A program made the position numbers and the translations under genes. DNA of 64,000 bases, taken from assembly GCF_029027965.1 (NCBI RefSeq), contig NZ_CP119082.1, positions 910,001-974,000 on the forward strand. Direction: 5' to 3'. Shown piece by piece: positions 13,392 through 22,430 of the stretch (its first letter is position 1; every line of letters starts with the position of its first letter). This DNA comes from Paracoccus sp. S3-43. GTDB taxonomy: Bacteria; Pseudomonadota; Alphaproteobacteria; Rhodobacterales; Rhodobacteraceae. Under the pieces are notes generated by a model, which saw only the letters and a list, made by a program, of their open reading frames with translations, was not told the origin of the DNA and ran no database searches.

Positions 13392-13587
13392 ATGGTCAAG
13401 GGCTATTACCGGGAACTGGTGGACCTGCTGCGCGCGGCTGGCTGCCGTTTCGTCAGGGCGGGCAAGGGCGATCACGAAATTTGGTTCAGCCCGATCACTG
13501 AAATCCACTTCACCGTCGATCACGGCTGCAAGTCTCGCCACCGCCAATGCTGCGTTGAAGCAGGCAGGCTTGCCCAAGCAGTTCTGA
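13392..13587 (+). pseudogene. hicA: HicA-like mRNA interferase toxin, frameshifted near its C-terminus
   Basis: Starts 3 bases after hicB. The first 50 residues are a normal HicA double-stranded-RNA-binding fold with the catalytic His in AGKGDHEIWFSP. After CKSRH (codon 50) the frame shifts: ANAALKQAGLPKQF followed by TGA at 13585-13587 is the expected HicA end, but lies in another frame because two bases are missing around 13541. The actual frame runs on to 13784 (130 residues) with an unrelated Arg/Pro-rich tail. Toxin activity is probably lost or altered; the catalytic part is retained. Confidence 0.7.
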
Positions 13588-13786
13588 AAAGAAGCGAGGC
13601 CGGTGCGCCATCCCGACGCCCCCGGCCCCTGTCCCCGAACGCGGGGTGTCGCCCTTGCTCGGGCGAAGTGGCAAGCCCCGGACCTGTAAGCCGTGCCTGC
13701 CTGCGCCGCGCCCCCGAAGGAGTTGCAAAAGGGCCGCGCCTTGACGGGGTTTTCGGTCCCATGAACCAGGCACTCGCCGTCTGATC
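13588..13786. other. GC-rich orphan segment between hicA and integrase fragment
   Basis: About 200 bases with no recognisable gene on either strand. It is crossed only by the abnormal frameshifted extension of hicA. It probably represents remnants of lost island genes. Confidence 0.5.
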
Positions 13787-14218
13787 CCGGATGCTTCGCG
13801 GCGCAGATACAAGCGGGCCAAGACCTCGGTTGCCGCCGATCTGCCGATCCTGCCCGAACTGGCGGAGGAACTGGCGCGCGTCCCGACTGATCGCCTGCTG
13901 CTGATCACCCAGGACACGCGGCCGGTCGGCTACAAGCCCGAAACGCTCGGCAACTGGTTTCGCGACCGCTGCGCCGAGGCAAAAGTTCCCGGCTCATTGC
14001 ATGGGCTGCGGAAAGCAGGTGCGACCCGACTGGCTGATGCCGGTGCGTCGAATTGGGAAATCGCTTCCTATCTGGCGCACAAGGACACCAAGCAGGCCGA
14101 CACCTACACCAAGAAGGCGAACCGCTCGAAACTGGCAGACAGGGCATTCGCCAAACTGCAAACCATGTCCAACCTCTCTGCCACGTTGGACATGAAGGAG
14201 GCCAAAGTTGAACAATAA
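13787..14218 (+). pseudogene. Tyrosine integrase, C-terminal catalytic fragment
   Basis: Open frame without a convincing start. It reads RRRYKRAKTSVAADLPILPEL, then HGLRKAGATRLADAG (the H-x-x-R of the active site), LAHKDTKQADTYTKKANR (His and the catalytic Tyr). The first active-site Arg and the whole N-terminal half are absent. It ends 20 bases from the 3' end of tRNA-Glu, the normal place of an integrase in a tRNA-targeted element. The N-terminal fragment at 12801-13054 has the opposite orientation. Confidence 0.75.
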
Positions 14219-14238
14219 CAATATTTTGGCAGAAGAAG

Positions 14239-14313
14239 TGGCAGCCCGTAGGGGAGTCGAACCCCTCTTTTCAGGTTGAAAACCTGACGTCCTAACCGAT
14301 AGACGAACGGGCC
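14239..14313 (-). tRNA. tRNA-Glu (anticodon UUC)
   Basis: 75-base gene with encoded CCA. On the minus strand the acceptor 5' arm GGCCCGT pairs with ACGGGCT; the anticodon arm CAGGTTTTCAACCTG carries TTC; the T arm is GGGGTTCGACTCCCC. It is the likely attachment site of the decayed island to its left. Confidence 0.97.
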
Positions 14314-14438
14314 ACTTTTTGGCGCGGCCCGTCTTTCCGGGCGGCGTGGGGCGGTGTTTAGGCAAAGGCGCAGGGGGGCGCAAGCGGAAATTTCGGGTGC
14401 GGACAAAAATCTTCGCGGCACAGAAAAGGGCTGGGATC

Positions 14439-15104
14439 TCAGGCCAGGGCGGCGCGGTCGAAGGCGGTCAGAGACGCCGCGACGAAGGCCGCGCAGCGGC
14501 GGTCGGCCTCGTCCTCGGGGCCTTGTCCCCAGGGGCGGAAGCGCAGGCGGAAGGCGGCGAGGCGCGTCGCGGGTTCGGCCGGGGGATAGCCGATCCGGGT
14601 GAGGCTGTCCCCTAGCGGCAGGTCCGGTCCGCCGCCCCCCGTCAGGGCCAGCCCTTCGCGGGCCAGGCGCTGCCAGTCGAAGCGCGGGCCGGGGTCGATC
14701 TTGCGGCCGGGGGCCATGTCGGAATGGCCGATCACCCCTGCGGGACCGATCCCCCAGCGGGCCATGATGGCGCGCAGCAGCGCGGACACGCCATCCATCT
14801 GGCGCACCGGAAAGGGACGGTCGCCGGGATTGGCGATCTCGATGCCGATGCTGCGGGAGTTCACGTCGTCGCGGCCCTGCCAGGCGCCCGCGCCCGCGTG
14901 CCAGGCACGGCGATCCTCGGGGACCAGGGGTTCGGCGCGGCCGTCCTCGTGGACCAGCCAGTGGGCGCTGACCTCGGCCATGGGGTCGCACAGCCGGGCG
15001 CGGGCCTGGGCTGCATCCGCCATGCCGGTATAGTGCAGGACGATCAGTTCCGGGCGCTGACCGCGCCTTTCGCCGTGGTTGGGGCTGGGGAAAGCGGCGC
15101 TCAC
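14439..15104 (-). CDS. N-acetylmuramoyl-L-alanine amidase, AmpD/AmiD type
   Basis: 221 residues with an Amidase_2 domain. It would cleave the MurNAc-L-Ala bond of (anhydro)muropeptides during cell-wall recycling. Zinc-ligand regions: LIVLHYTGM (first His) and VIGHSDMAPGRKIDPGPRFDW (second His, catalytic Lys, Asp). NSRSIGIEIAN is also conserved. No signal peptide, so a cytoplasmic AmpD-like role is more likely. The start overlaps the stop of the upstream lipoprotein gene (ATGA). Confidence 0.88.
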   Translation of the reverse strand: MSAAFPSPNHGERRGQRPELIVLHYTGMADAAQARARLCDPMAEVSAHWLVHEDGRAEPLVPEDRRAWHAGAGAWQGRDDVNSRSIGIEIANPGDRPFPVRQMDGVSALLRAIMARWGIGPAGVIGHSDMAPGRKIDPGPRFDWQRLAREGLALTGGGGPDLPLGDSLTRIGYPPAEPATRLAAFRLRFRPWGQGPEDEADRRCAAFVAASLTAFDRAALA

Positions 15105-15454
15105 AGCGGCGGCTGGTCGCCCGTCCGCATCGAGGGGGGCACGATCACGACCGGCGCGTTCGGGCCGGGGGCGGGGGCAGCCGCGGGCTTGACCACCCGC
15201 ACCTTGCCCACGCCCATGGTCGCGGGGACCGGCACCGGGTTGCGACCCGCGATATCGGCGCCGGTCGGGGCATAGAAGGGCCGCGCGACCGGGATGGTCT
15301 TGGGCGATTCCGCCCCCGTCACCAGGGCCGCTTCGCGCGTCGCGCGATATTCGCCATAGCGGGTCGGGGCGAAGTTGTAGTTGGGGTTCCAGCCCAGATG
15401 CTCGCCACCACAGCCGGCCAGGGCCAGCACCGAAAGGATCAGACAGCCGCGCAT
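15101..15454 (-). CDS. Putative lipoprotein
   Basis: 117 residues. The N-terminus MRGCLILSVLALAGCGG is a lipoprotein signal with lipobox LAGC, so the mature protein should be lipid-anchored at Cys. The rest is Pro/Ala-rich with no recognised domain. Two adjacent ATGs follow AGGAGG; the second (15454) has the better spacing. Same operon as the amidase (4-base overlap), downstream of gatCA. Function unknown; a cell-envelope role is suggested by location only. Confidence 0.7.
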   Translation of the reverse strand: MRGCLILSVLALAGCGGEHLGWNPNYNFAPTRYGEYRATREAALVTGAESPKTIPVARPFYAPTGADIAGRNPVPVPATMGVGKVRVVKPAAAPAPGPNAPVVIVPPSMRTGDQPPL

Positions 15455-15485
15455 CATGCCTCCTGGATATGCCATTGACGCGACC

Positions 15486-16967
15486 CTACCACCAGCGATC
15501 GGGCTTGGCCACAAATCCCGCCGCGCGTTCCAGAACAAGGGCGTGGTTCAGCAGGTCGTCTTCCTGGAACGGACGCCCGAAGAGTTGCAGGCCCAGCGGC
15601 AGGCCCTGCTTGTCCAAGCCCACCGGGACCGCGATGCCGGGCAGCCCCGCAAGGTTCAGCGTCACCGTGAACACGTCGTTCAGATACATCTGCACCGGAT
15701 CGCCGCTGTCCACCGACCCCAGGCCGAAGGCGGCGGATGGCGTGGTCGGCGCCAGGATCGCGTCGATGCCCTCGGCAAACGCGTTGTCGAAGTCGCGCTT
15801 GATCAGCGCGCGGACCTTGCGGGCGCGGTTGTAATAGGCGTCGTAAAAGCCCGCCGACAGCACATAGGTGCCGATCATCACGCGGCGCTGCACCTCGGGG
15901 CCGAAGCCCTCGGCGCGGGTCTTCTCGTACATTTCGACGATGCCGTCGCCCTGCCCCAGCCGGGCGCGGCGGCCGTAACGCACCCCGTCATAGCGCGCGA
16001 GGTTCGACGACGCCTCGGCGGGCGCGATGACGTAATAGGCGGGCAGCGCGTATTTCGTATGCGGCAGGCTGATCTCGACGATCTCGGCCCCGGCCTCGCG
16101 CAGCATCTCGGCGCCCTTCTGCCACAGCGCGTCGATTTCCACAGGCATCCCGTCCACGCGGTATTCGCGGGGGATGCCGATGCGCTTGCCGCGAATGTCG
16201 CCGGTCAGCGCAGCCTCGTAATCCGGGACCGGATGTTCGGCACTGGTCGAATCCTGCGGATCGACCGAGGCCATCGCGCCCAGCATGATCGCCGCGTCGC
16301 GCACGGTCTTGGTCATCGGCCCGGCCTGGTCCAGCGACGAGGCATAGGCGATCACCCCCCAGCGGCTGACCCGCCCATAGGTGGGTTTCAACCCGACGAT
16401 GCCGGTGAAGGCGGCGGGCTGGCGGATGGATCCGCCGGTATCGGTTCCGGTCGCGGCCAGGCACAGATCCGCCGCCACCGCCGCTGCCGATCCGCCCGAA
16501 CTGCCGCCCGGCGTCAACTGCCGGTCATCGACCTTCCAGGGGTTCACCGCCGGGCCATAGCAGCTGCTTTCGTTGGCCGAGCCCATGGCGAATTCGTCTT
16601 GGTTCAGCTTTCCCAGCAGCACCGCGCCGGCGTTCCACAGGTTCTGCGTCACGGTCGATTCATATTCCGGGCGGAAGCCTTCCAGGATGCGGCTGGCGGC
16701 CTGGCTGGGCACGCCCTTCACGCAGAACACGTCCTTGATGCCCAGCGGAATCCCGGTCAGCGAGGTGGCGTCGCCCGCCTTGATCCGCGCATCGGCGGCC
16801 TGCGCCATCTCGCGCGCCATGTCCGGCGTCTTGTGGACGAATGCGTTCAGCGCGCCCGCGCCTTCGATGGCGGTCAGGCAGGCTTCGGTCAGGTCCAGGG
16901 CGGTGGCGTCGCCCTTGCGCAGCGCGTCGCGCGCCTCGGCAATGGTCAGGCTGTTCAGATCGGTCAT
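15486..16967 (-). CDS. gatA: Asp-tRNA(Asn)/Glu-tRNA(Gln) amidotransferase subunit A
   Basis: 493-residue amidase-signature enzyme, the glutaminase subunit of GatCAB, which converts Glu-tRNA(Gln) to Gln-tRNA(Gln). Catalytic triad: Lys in [14 protein letters not shown], cis-Ser and Ser in [11 protein letters not shown] and [15 protein letters not shown]. Overlaps gatC by 4 bases. gatB is not in this window. Confidence 0.97.
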   Translation of the reverse strand: MTDLNSLTIAEARDALRKGDATALDLTEACLTAIEGAGALNAFVHKTPDMAREMAQAADARIKAGDATSLTGIPLGIKDVFCVKGVPSQAASRILEGFRPEYESTVTQNLWNAGAVLLGKLNQDEFAMGSANESSCYGPAVNPWKVDDRQLTPGGSSGGSAAAVAADLCLAATGTDTGGSIRQPAAFTGIVGLKPTYGRVSRWGVIAYASSLDQAGPMTKTVRDAAIMLGAMASVDPQDSTSAEHPVPDYEAALTGDIRGKRIGIPREYRVDGMPVEIDALWQKGAEMLREAGAEIVEISLPHTKYALPAYYVIAPAEASSNLARYDGVRYGRRARLGQGDGIVEMYEKTRAEGFGPEVQRRVMIGTYVLSAGFYDAYYNRARKVRALIKRDFDNAFAEGIDAILAPTTPSAAFGLGSVDSGDPVQMYLNDVFTVTLNLAGLPGIAVPVGLDKQGLPLGLQLFGRPFQEDDLLNHALVLERAAGFVAKPDRWW

Positions 16968-17251
16968 TCCACCACCTTCGGCACGGCAAAGAAGCCCTCG
17001 CGCGCGTCGGGGGCGTTGGAGAGGATCTTGTCGGCCATCTCGCCCGTGGTCACGACATCCTCGCGCCGCTTCAGGCGCATGGGGGTGACGCCGGTCATCG
17101 GCTCGACGCCGGTCACATCGACCTCGTTCAGCTGCTCCATGAAATGCAGGATGCCGTTCAGTTCGCGCGCCAGGGCGGGCAAAGCGGCGTCATCGACCGC
17201 GATGCGCGCCAGATGGGCGACCTTGCGGGCCTGATCCTCGGTGATCGACAT
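16964..17251 (-). CDS. gatC: Asp/Glu-tRNA amidotransferase subunit C
   Basis: 95-residue stabilising subunit of GatCAB that wraps around Gat[20 protein letters not shown] at the N-terminus and [20 protein letters not shown] are typical. Start at 17251 follows AAAGGA; an in-frame start at 17302 is not supported. gatC-gatA overlap ATGA. Confidence 0.95.
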   Translation of the reverse strand: MSITEDQARKVAHLARIAVDDAALPALARELNGILHFMEQLNEVDVTGVEPMTGVTPMRLKRREDVVTTGEMADKILSNAPDAREGFFAVPKVVE

Positions 17252-17382
17252 GACGTTTCCTTTCGTTGGCCGGGGTTTACAGCCCCCGGCGCGCCCCTGC
17301 AAGAACCGCGCGCGACGCCGGTGGGGCGCGGGCGGAGGCGTCTTTCCTTGAAAGATCTTCGGATTTCCGTATATATCTGCGT

Positions 17383-17742
17383 ATGACCCCGGATCCCGCG
17401 ATGAATCCCGAAACCATGCGCGCCGCCGCCGAGCAGGCCAGCGGGCTGTTGAAGTCGCTTGGCAATCCGCACCGTCTGATGATCCTCTGCGCGCTGGCCC
17501 AGGACGAGAAATCCGTGGGCCAGCTTGCGGCCTTTCTGGGCATCCGCGATTCCACCGTGTCGCAGCACCTGGCGATCCTGCGCCGCGACCGGATCATCGC
17601 CGGGCGCCGCGACGGCCAGACGATCTGGTACCGGATCGACAACGACCCCGCGCGCCGGGTGATGCAGGTTCTGTATGACACCTTTTGCGGGCCGCGGGAG
17701 GGCCCGCCACCGGCTGCGGGCAGCCTGCGCCCAGGGGCTTGA
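17383..17742 (+). CDS. ArsR-family regulator, probable persulfide sensor (BigR/SqrR type)
   Basis: 119-residue winged helix. The recognition helix is in SVGQLAAFLGIRDSTVSQHL. Two Cys, at residues 36 (LMILCALAQ) and 102 (YDTFCGP), are 66 positions apart, the spacing of the redox pair in SqrR and BigR, which form a tetrasulfide bridge with reactive sulfur and release DNA. No metal-binding ArsR motif (ELCVCDL) is present. AT-rich TCCGTATATATCTGCGTAT just upstream of the start may be promoter/operator. No sulfide gene is adjacent. Confidence 0.72.
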   Translation: MTPDPAMNPETMRAAAEQASGLLKSLGNPHRLMILCALAQDEKSVGQLAAFLGIRDSTVSQHLAILRRDRIIAGRRDGQTIWYRIDNDPARRVMQVLYDTFCGPREGPPPAAGSLRPGA

Positions 17743-17789
17743 ACCGACGACCAGACCGGCGGCAAGGCCGTTCTCTGCCCTGACCGGAA

Positions 17790-17815
17790 AGGCCCGCCGC
17801 AGAAGCGGACGGGCC
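17790..17815 (-). terminator. Probable terminator of nrdJ
   Basis: On the minus strand GGCCCG-TCCGCTTCTGCGG-CGGGCC forms an imperfect long stem, followed by TTTCC, about 30 bases after the nrdJ stop. Confidence 0.55.
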
Positions 17816-17843
17816 ATCAGGGCATCGGCGGCGGGGCTGGGTG

Positions 17844-20800
17844 TCAGCTACAGCCGCTGGTTGCCCCGCAGGTATTGCATTTCATGCAGGTTCCGTTCCG
17901 CACCAGCGTATAGTTGCCGCATTCGCCGCAGGGGTCGCCCTCATATCCCTGCATCCGCGCCTTGGCTCGCAGGTCCATCGCCGCCGGTTCCGCCGCCAGG
18001 ATCGCAGTGGCCGAGACCCCCGCCTGCAAGACCATCAGATCCTGGGGCAGGCGCTTGCGCAGGTAACCCGCGCTGCTGATCTGCTTCAGCATGGTCAGCG
18101 ACTTCAGCTCGGCCTGTTCGCTGACGGGGGCGACGTTCTGGCCCTCGCGTTCGCCGCCGCCCATGTCGTCGAAACGCGCCCCTTCGGGCTTTACATGCGC
18201 CAGGTCGGTGCGGTCCAGATAGCTGACGGCCAGTTCGCGGAAGACATAGTCCAGGATCGAGGTCGCGTTCTTGATGCTGTCATTGCCCTGCACCGCGCCC
18301 GCCGGCTCGAACCGGGTGAAGGTGAAGGCGTCCACGAATTCCTCCAGCGGCACGCCGTATTGCAGGCCCACCGACACCGCGATGGCGAAATTGTTCATCA
18401 TCGCCCGGAAGCCCGCGCCTTCCTTGTGCATGTCGATGAAGATCTCGCCCAGGCCGCCGTCGTCATATTCGCCGGTGCGCAGATAGACCTTGTGCCCGCC
18501 CACGATCGCCTTCTGGGTATAGCCCTTGCGGCGCTGCGGCAGCTTCTCGCGGTGGCTGCGGACGGCCTCCTTGACGATGATCCGCTCGACGATCTTCTCG
18601 GCGATCACGGCGGCCTTTTCCTGGGCGCTGCCGGTGGAAAGGATCTCCTCGGCCTCCTCGTCATCCTCGACCAGGGCCGAGGCCAGCGGCTGGGACAGCT
18701 TGGACCCGTCGCGATAGAGCGCGTTGGCCTTGATGCCCAGCGACCAGGACAGTTCGTATGCCGCCAGCGCATCGGCAATCGTCGCGCTGTTCGGCATATT
18801 GATCGTCTTGGAAATCGCACCCGAGATGAAGCTTTGCGCCGCCGCCATCATGCGGATATGGCTTTCGACCGACAGATAGCGCGTGCCCGTCTTGCCGCAG
18901 GCATTGGCGCAGTCGAAGACCGGCAGGTGTTCGGCCCGCAGATGCGGCGCGCCTTCCAGCGTCATGGTGCCGCAGACATGGTCGTTGGCGGCGTCGATCT
19001 GGGCCTTGGTGAAGCCCAGGTGCCGCAGCAGGTCGAAGGTCGGGTCGGCCAGCTTGCCTTCGGGGATGCCCAGCGTGCCCTTGCAGAAATCCTCGCCCAG
19101 GGTCCACTGGTTGAAGACGAAGCGGATGTCGAAGGCGGTGGCAAGGGCGGATTCGATCTTGTCGATTTCCGCCAGGCCGAAGCCATGGCCCGCAAGGGCG
19201 GTGTGGTTGATGCCGGGGCAGTTGCCAAGGCTGGCATGGCCGACGGCGTAAGCCACGATCTCCTCGATCTGGGCGGGGGAATAGCCCAGCGTGGTCAGCG
19301 CGGCCGGAACCGACTGGTTGATGATCTTGAAATAGCCGCCGCCCGCCAGCTTCTTGAACTTGACCAGGGCGAAGTCCGGCTCGATCCCGGTGGTGTCGCA
19401 ATCCATGACCAGGCCGATGGTGCCGGTGGGCGCGATCACCGTGACCTGGGCGTTGCGGAAGCCGTGATCCTCGCCCCCCGTCAGGGCCTCGTCCCAGGCT
19501 TGGCGGGCGATGGCGACCAGGCTGGCGTCGGGGCAGTTCTCGGCGTCCAGGTCCACCGGCAGGACGTTGACGCCCTGATAGGCGCCGGTGCCGTGGGCCG
19601 CCGCCCGGTGGTTGCGGATCACCCGCAGCATGTGGCGCGCGTTGCGGTCATAGCCGGGGAAGGCCCCCAGTTCGGCGGCCATCTGCGCGCTTGTCGCATA
19701 GGCCACGCCGGTCATGACCGCCGTCAGCGCGCCGCACAGCGCCCGGCCCTGATCGCTGTCATAGCCCAGGCCCATGTTCATCAGCAGGCCGCCGATATTG
19801 GCATAGCCCAGGCCCAGCGTGCGAAAGTCGAAGCTGCGCTGCGCGATCTCCTGTGACGGGAACTGCGCCATCAGCACGCTGATTTCCAGCGTCACCGTCC
19901 ACAGCCGGGTGGCGTGGACATAGGCGTCGGCGTCGAAGCGGCCATCGTGATAGAAGGCCAGCAGGTTCATCGACGCCAGGTTGCAGGCCGTGTCGTCCAG
20001 GAACATGTATTCGCTGCACGGATTGGACCCGCGGATCGGCCCGTCCTCGGGGCAGGTGTGCCAGGCGTTCACCGTGTCGTGGAACTGGATGCCCGGATCG
20101 GCGCAGGCCCAGGCGGCATGGCCGACCTGTTCCCACAAGTCGCGGGCCGAGACGGTCTTGGCGACCTTGCCGTCGGTGCGGCGCAGCAGCTCCCACGGCG
20201 CATCGTCGCGCACCGCTTGCAGGAAGGCATCCGTCACCCGGACCGAGTTGTTGGAATTCTGGCCCGAGACGCTGACATAGGCCTCGGAGTCCCAGTCGGT
20301 GTCATAGGTCGGGAATTCGATGCTGTCGAAACCCTGCCGCGCATATTGCAGCACGCGGTTGATATAGGTTTCCGGGATCATCGCCCGCTTGGCGGCGCGG
20401 ATCGCGGATTTCAGCCCGTCGTTCTGCGCGGGATCCGTCTCGCCCTCGCCCGCGCGGATGGCGGCGAAGATGTCGTTCAGCCGCGCCTCATGCGCCTTGG
20501 ACCCCGCGACGAGGCTCGCGACCTTCTGTTCCTCGATGACCTTCCAGTTGATGAAGGATTCGATATCGGGGTGATCCATGTCGCAGATCACCATCTTGGC
20601 GGCGCGCCGCGTGGTGCCGCCCGACTTGATCGCGCCCGCCGCCCGGTCGCCGATCTTCAGGAACCCCATCAGGCCGCTGGACTTGCCGCCGCCCGACAGG
20701 TTTTCCCCTTCGCCGCGCAGCGACGAGAAGTTGGTGCCGGTGCCGCTGCCGTATTTGAACAGCCGCGCCTCGCGGACCCACAGATCCATGATGCCGCCTT

Positions 20801-21431
20801 CGTTCACCAGATCGTCGCTGACCGACTGGATGAAGCAGGCATGGGGCTGGGGGTGTTCATAGGCGCTGTCGGACTTGACCAGCTTGCCGGTCGTGTAATC
20901 GACATAGAAATGCCCCTGGCTCGGGCCGTCGATGCCATAGGCCCAGTGCAGCCCGGTGTTGAACCATTGCGGGCTGTTCGGCGCGGCCATCTGCCGGGCC
21001 AGCATGAAGCGCATCTCGTCGTGATAGGCGCGGGCGTCCTCTTCCGTGGTGAAATAGCCGCCCTTCCAGCCCCAATAGGCCCAGGCTCCGGCCAGCCGGT
21101 CGAAGACCTGCCGGGCGCTCGTCTCTCCGACATGGCGCCGGTCCTCGGGCAGGGCGGCCAGGGCGTCGTCGTCGGCCACGCTGCGCCACAGGAATTCGGG
21201 CACGCCCTTTTCCGTGACGCGCTTCAGCGCCGCCGGGACGCCCGCCTTGCGAAAATATTTCTGGGCGATGACGTCGCTGGCGACCTGGCTCCAGCCCTGC
21301 GGGACTTCCACCTGGTCGTTGCGAAAGACGATCTTGCCATCGGGATTGCGGATCTCGCTCGTGGTGGTGGTGAAGGCGATATCGCCATATGCGCCCCCGG
21401 CAGGGGTGGTAAAACGCCGTTCGATCTTCAT
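17844..21431 (-). CDS. nrdJ: Adenosylcobalamin-dependent ribonucleotide reductase (class II)
   Basis: 1195 residues, the long alphaproteobacterial class II enzyme that works with or without oxygen using B12. Seen: [57 protein letters not shown], and a C-terminal zinc-ribbon-like [22 protein letters not shown]. Single gene with its own 450-base upstream region. Together with nrdHIEF it gives the cell two reductases with different cofactor demands (B12 versus Mn/Fe). Confidence 0.97.
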   Translation of the reverse strand: MKIERRFTTPAGGAYGDIAFTTTTSEIRNPDGKIVFRNDQVEVPQGWSQVASDVIAQKYFRKAGVPAALKRVTEKGVPEFLWRSVADDDALAALPEDRRHVGETSARQVFDRLAGAWAYWGWKGGYFTTEEDARAYHDEMRFMLARQMAAPNSPQWFNTGLHWAYGIDGPSQGHFYVDYTTGKLVKSDSAYEHPQPHACFIQSVSDDLVNEGGIMDLWVREARLFKYGSGTGTNFSSLRGEGENLSGGGKSSGLMGFLKIGDRAAGAIKSGGTTRRAAKMVICDMDHPDIESFINWKVIEEQKVASLVAGSKAHEARLNDIFAAIRAGEGETDPAQNDGLKSAIRAAKRAMIPETYINRVLQYARQGFDSIEFPTYDTDWDSEAYVSVSGQNSNNSVRVTDAFLQAVRDDAPWELLRRTDGKVAKTVSARDLWEQVGHAAWACADPGIQFHDTVNAWHTCPEDGPIRGSNPCSEYMFLDDTACNLASMNLLAFYHDGRFDADAYVHATRLWTVTLEISVLMAQFPSQEIAQRSFDFRTLGLGYANIGGLLMNMGLGYDSDQGRALCGALTAVMTGVAYATSAQMAAELGAFPGYDRNARHMLRVIRNHRAAAHGTGAYQGVNVLPVDLDAENCPDASLVAIARQAWDEALTGGEDHGFRNAQVTVIAPTGTIGLVMDCDTTGIEPDFALVKFKKLAGGGYFKIINQSVPAALTTLGYSPAQIEEIVAYAVGHASLGNCPGINHTALAGHGFGLAEIDKIESALATAFDIRFVFNQWTLGEDFCKGTLGIPEGKLADPTFDLLRHLGFTKAQIDAANDHVCGTMTLEGAPHLRAEHLPVFDCANACGKTGTRYLSVESHIRMMAAAQSFISGAISKTINMPNSATIADALAAYELSWSLGIKANALYRDGSKLSQPLASALVEDDEEAEEILSTGSAQEKAAVIAEKIVERIIVKEAVRSHREKLPQRRKGYTQKAIVGGHKVYLRTGEYDDGGLGEIFIDMHKEGAGFRAMMNNFAIAVSVGLQYGVPLEEFVDAFTFTRFEPAGAVQGNDSIKNATSILDYVFRELAVSYLDRTDLAHVKPEGARFDDMGGGEREGQNVAPVSEQAELKSLTMLKQISSAGYLRKRLPQDLMVLQAGVSATAILAAEPAAMDLRAKARMQGYEGDPCGECGNYTLVRNGTCMKCNTCGATSGCS

Positions 21432-21884
21432 GCCCGTAGCCCTTTCATGTCATCGTCCCTGATCCGCGACCTGCGCCATGCGGCACGGGGCCGCCCCGTT
21501 GCCGCAGCAACGGACCCGGACAGCCGAAGCGCCCGATCGGTCGAAAATCGCGAAGCGACGGGCCTTGGTGATTATCGCTCACCTGTCACCACATCTGGTA
21601 TGGCCAACGCCGCAGACCACAAGATTGATCCCATTCGGCGGCGGTTTCAACCGTTTTATTTGGTAGGGATCATGGTGAATCCGGTTGACTTTGGCCTGAG
21701 AGTGAGACCGGCAGATTCGCTCACAACCGGGATAAGAGGCGAACCGTCAACAGGATCGGAATGGCGTTATAGCGTGCGACGACAGGGGGTTAGAAGAAGC
21801 CGTCCCAAGGTTATCCACACCTTTATCCCAAGGTCATCCCAGGGTTGTGCACAGATGATGCAAACTTGTCACAATCGCGGGCGA
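21432..21884. promoter_or_regulatory. nrdJ upstream region with DnaA-box cluster
   Basis: About 450 bases without a gene. The half next to nrdJ is GC-rich leader. The part at 21811-21874 holds TTATCCACA (21811-21819, exact E. coli DnaA box), TTTATCCCA, TTGTGCACA (21845-21853) and the palindrome TTGTCACAA (21866-21874). This suggests DnaA or a replication-linked control of nrdJ. No cobalamin riboswitch was recognised. Confidence 0.5.
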
Positions 21885-22430
21885 TCACGGCTGTGGACGG
21901 ATGGCGCCCCGATCCGTGACGATCAGATCCAGCGGCTGGTCGAAAGGCTCGGCCGGGATGTCGGGCAGTTCCTGGACCGCGAAGGCCAGGCCGATGGCGG
22001 TGGCGCGGCCGGATTCGCGCAGCAATTGCAGGGTGCGGTCGTAATACCCGCCGCCATAGCCGATGCGATTCCCCCGCAGGTCGAAGCCCGCCAGCGGCAC
22101 GATCAGCACATCGGGCCGCAGGACCGGCTGCGAATCAGCGGGGTGGAACGTGCCGAAGACTCCGGGCACCAGCGGCTCGCCGTCCCATTGCCGGAAGATC
22201 AGCGGCACGGCGCGGCCCGGCACCACCGGCAGGCAGACCGGCCCGTCATGGGCGGCCATCGCGGGCCGGGGATCCGGCTCGCCCCGCATCGGCCAATAGC
22301 CCGACAGGACCGCGCCCCGATGGGGCGCCAGGGCGGCGGTCAGGTGGCGGGTCAGCGCGTCCTGGTCGCCACCGGCCGCACGGGCGGCCAGGGCGCGGGC
22401 GCGCAGGGCGGATTTGTCGAAGGCCGTCAC
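21885..22430 (-). CDS. 5-formyltetrahydrofolate cyclo-ligase
   Basis: 181 residues. Converts 5-formyl-THF to 5,10-methenyl-THF with ATP. Family motifs: PLAGFDLRGNRIGYGGGYYDR near residues 118-138. The start is GTG at 22430, overlapping the mgtE stop as GTGA; the frame is open far upstream but that part is a shadow of mgtE. Last gene of the hisN-mgtE operon. Confidence 0.9.
   Translation of the reverse strand: MTAFDKSALRARALAARAAGGDQDALTRHLTAALAPHRGAVLSGYWPMRGEPDPRPAMAAHDGPVCLPVVPGRAVPLIFRQWDGEPLVPGVFGTFHPADSQPVLRPDVLIVPLAGFDLRGNRIGYGGGYYDRTLQLLRESGRATAIGLAFAVQELPDIPAEPFDQPLDLIVTDRGAIRPQP

Noticed and set aside
15381..17234. 617-codon plus-strand ORF opposite gatA/gatC
   Set aside because: Antisense shadow without a start region or motif.
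21432..21884. Cobalamin riboswitch before nrdJ
   Set aside because: The conserved B12-box and its flanking elements could not be found on the minus strand.
21781..21900. Chromosomal replication origin at the DnaA boxes
   Set aside because: Only one exact box, no long AT-rich unwinding element, and none of the usual origin neighbours.
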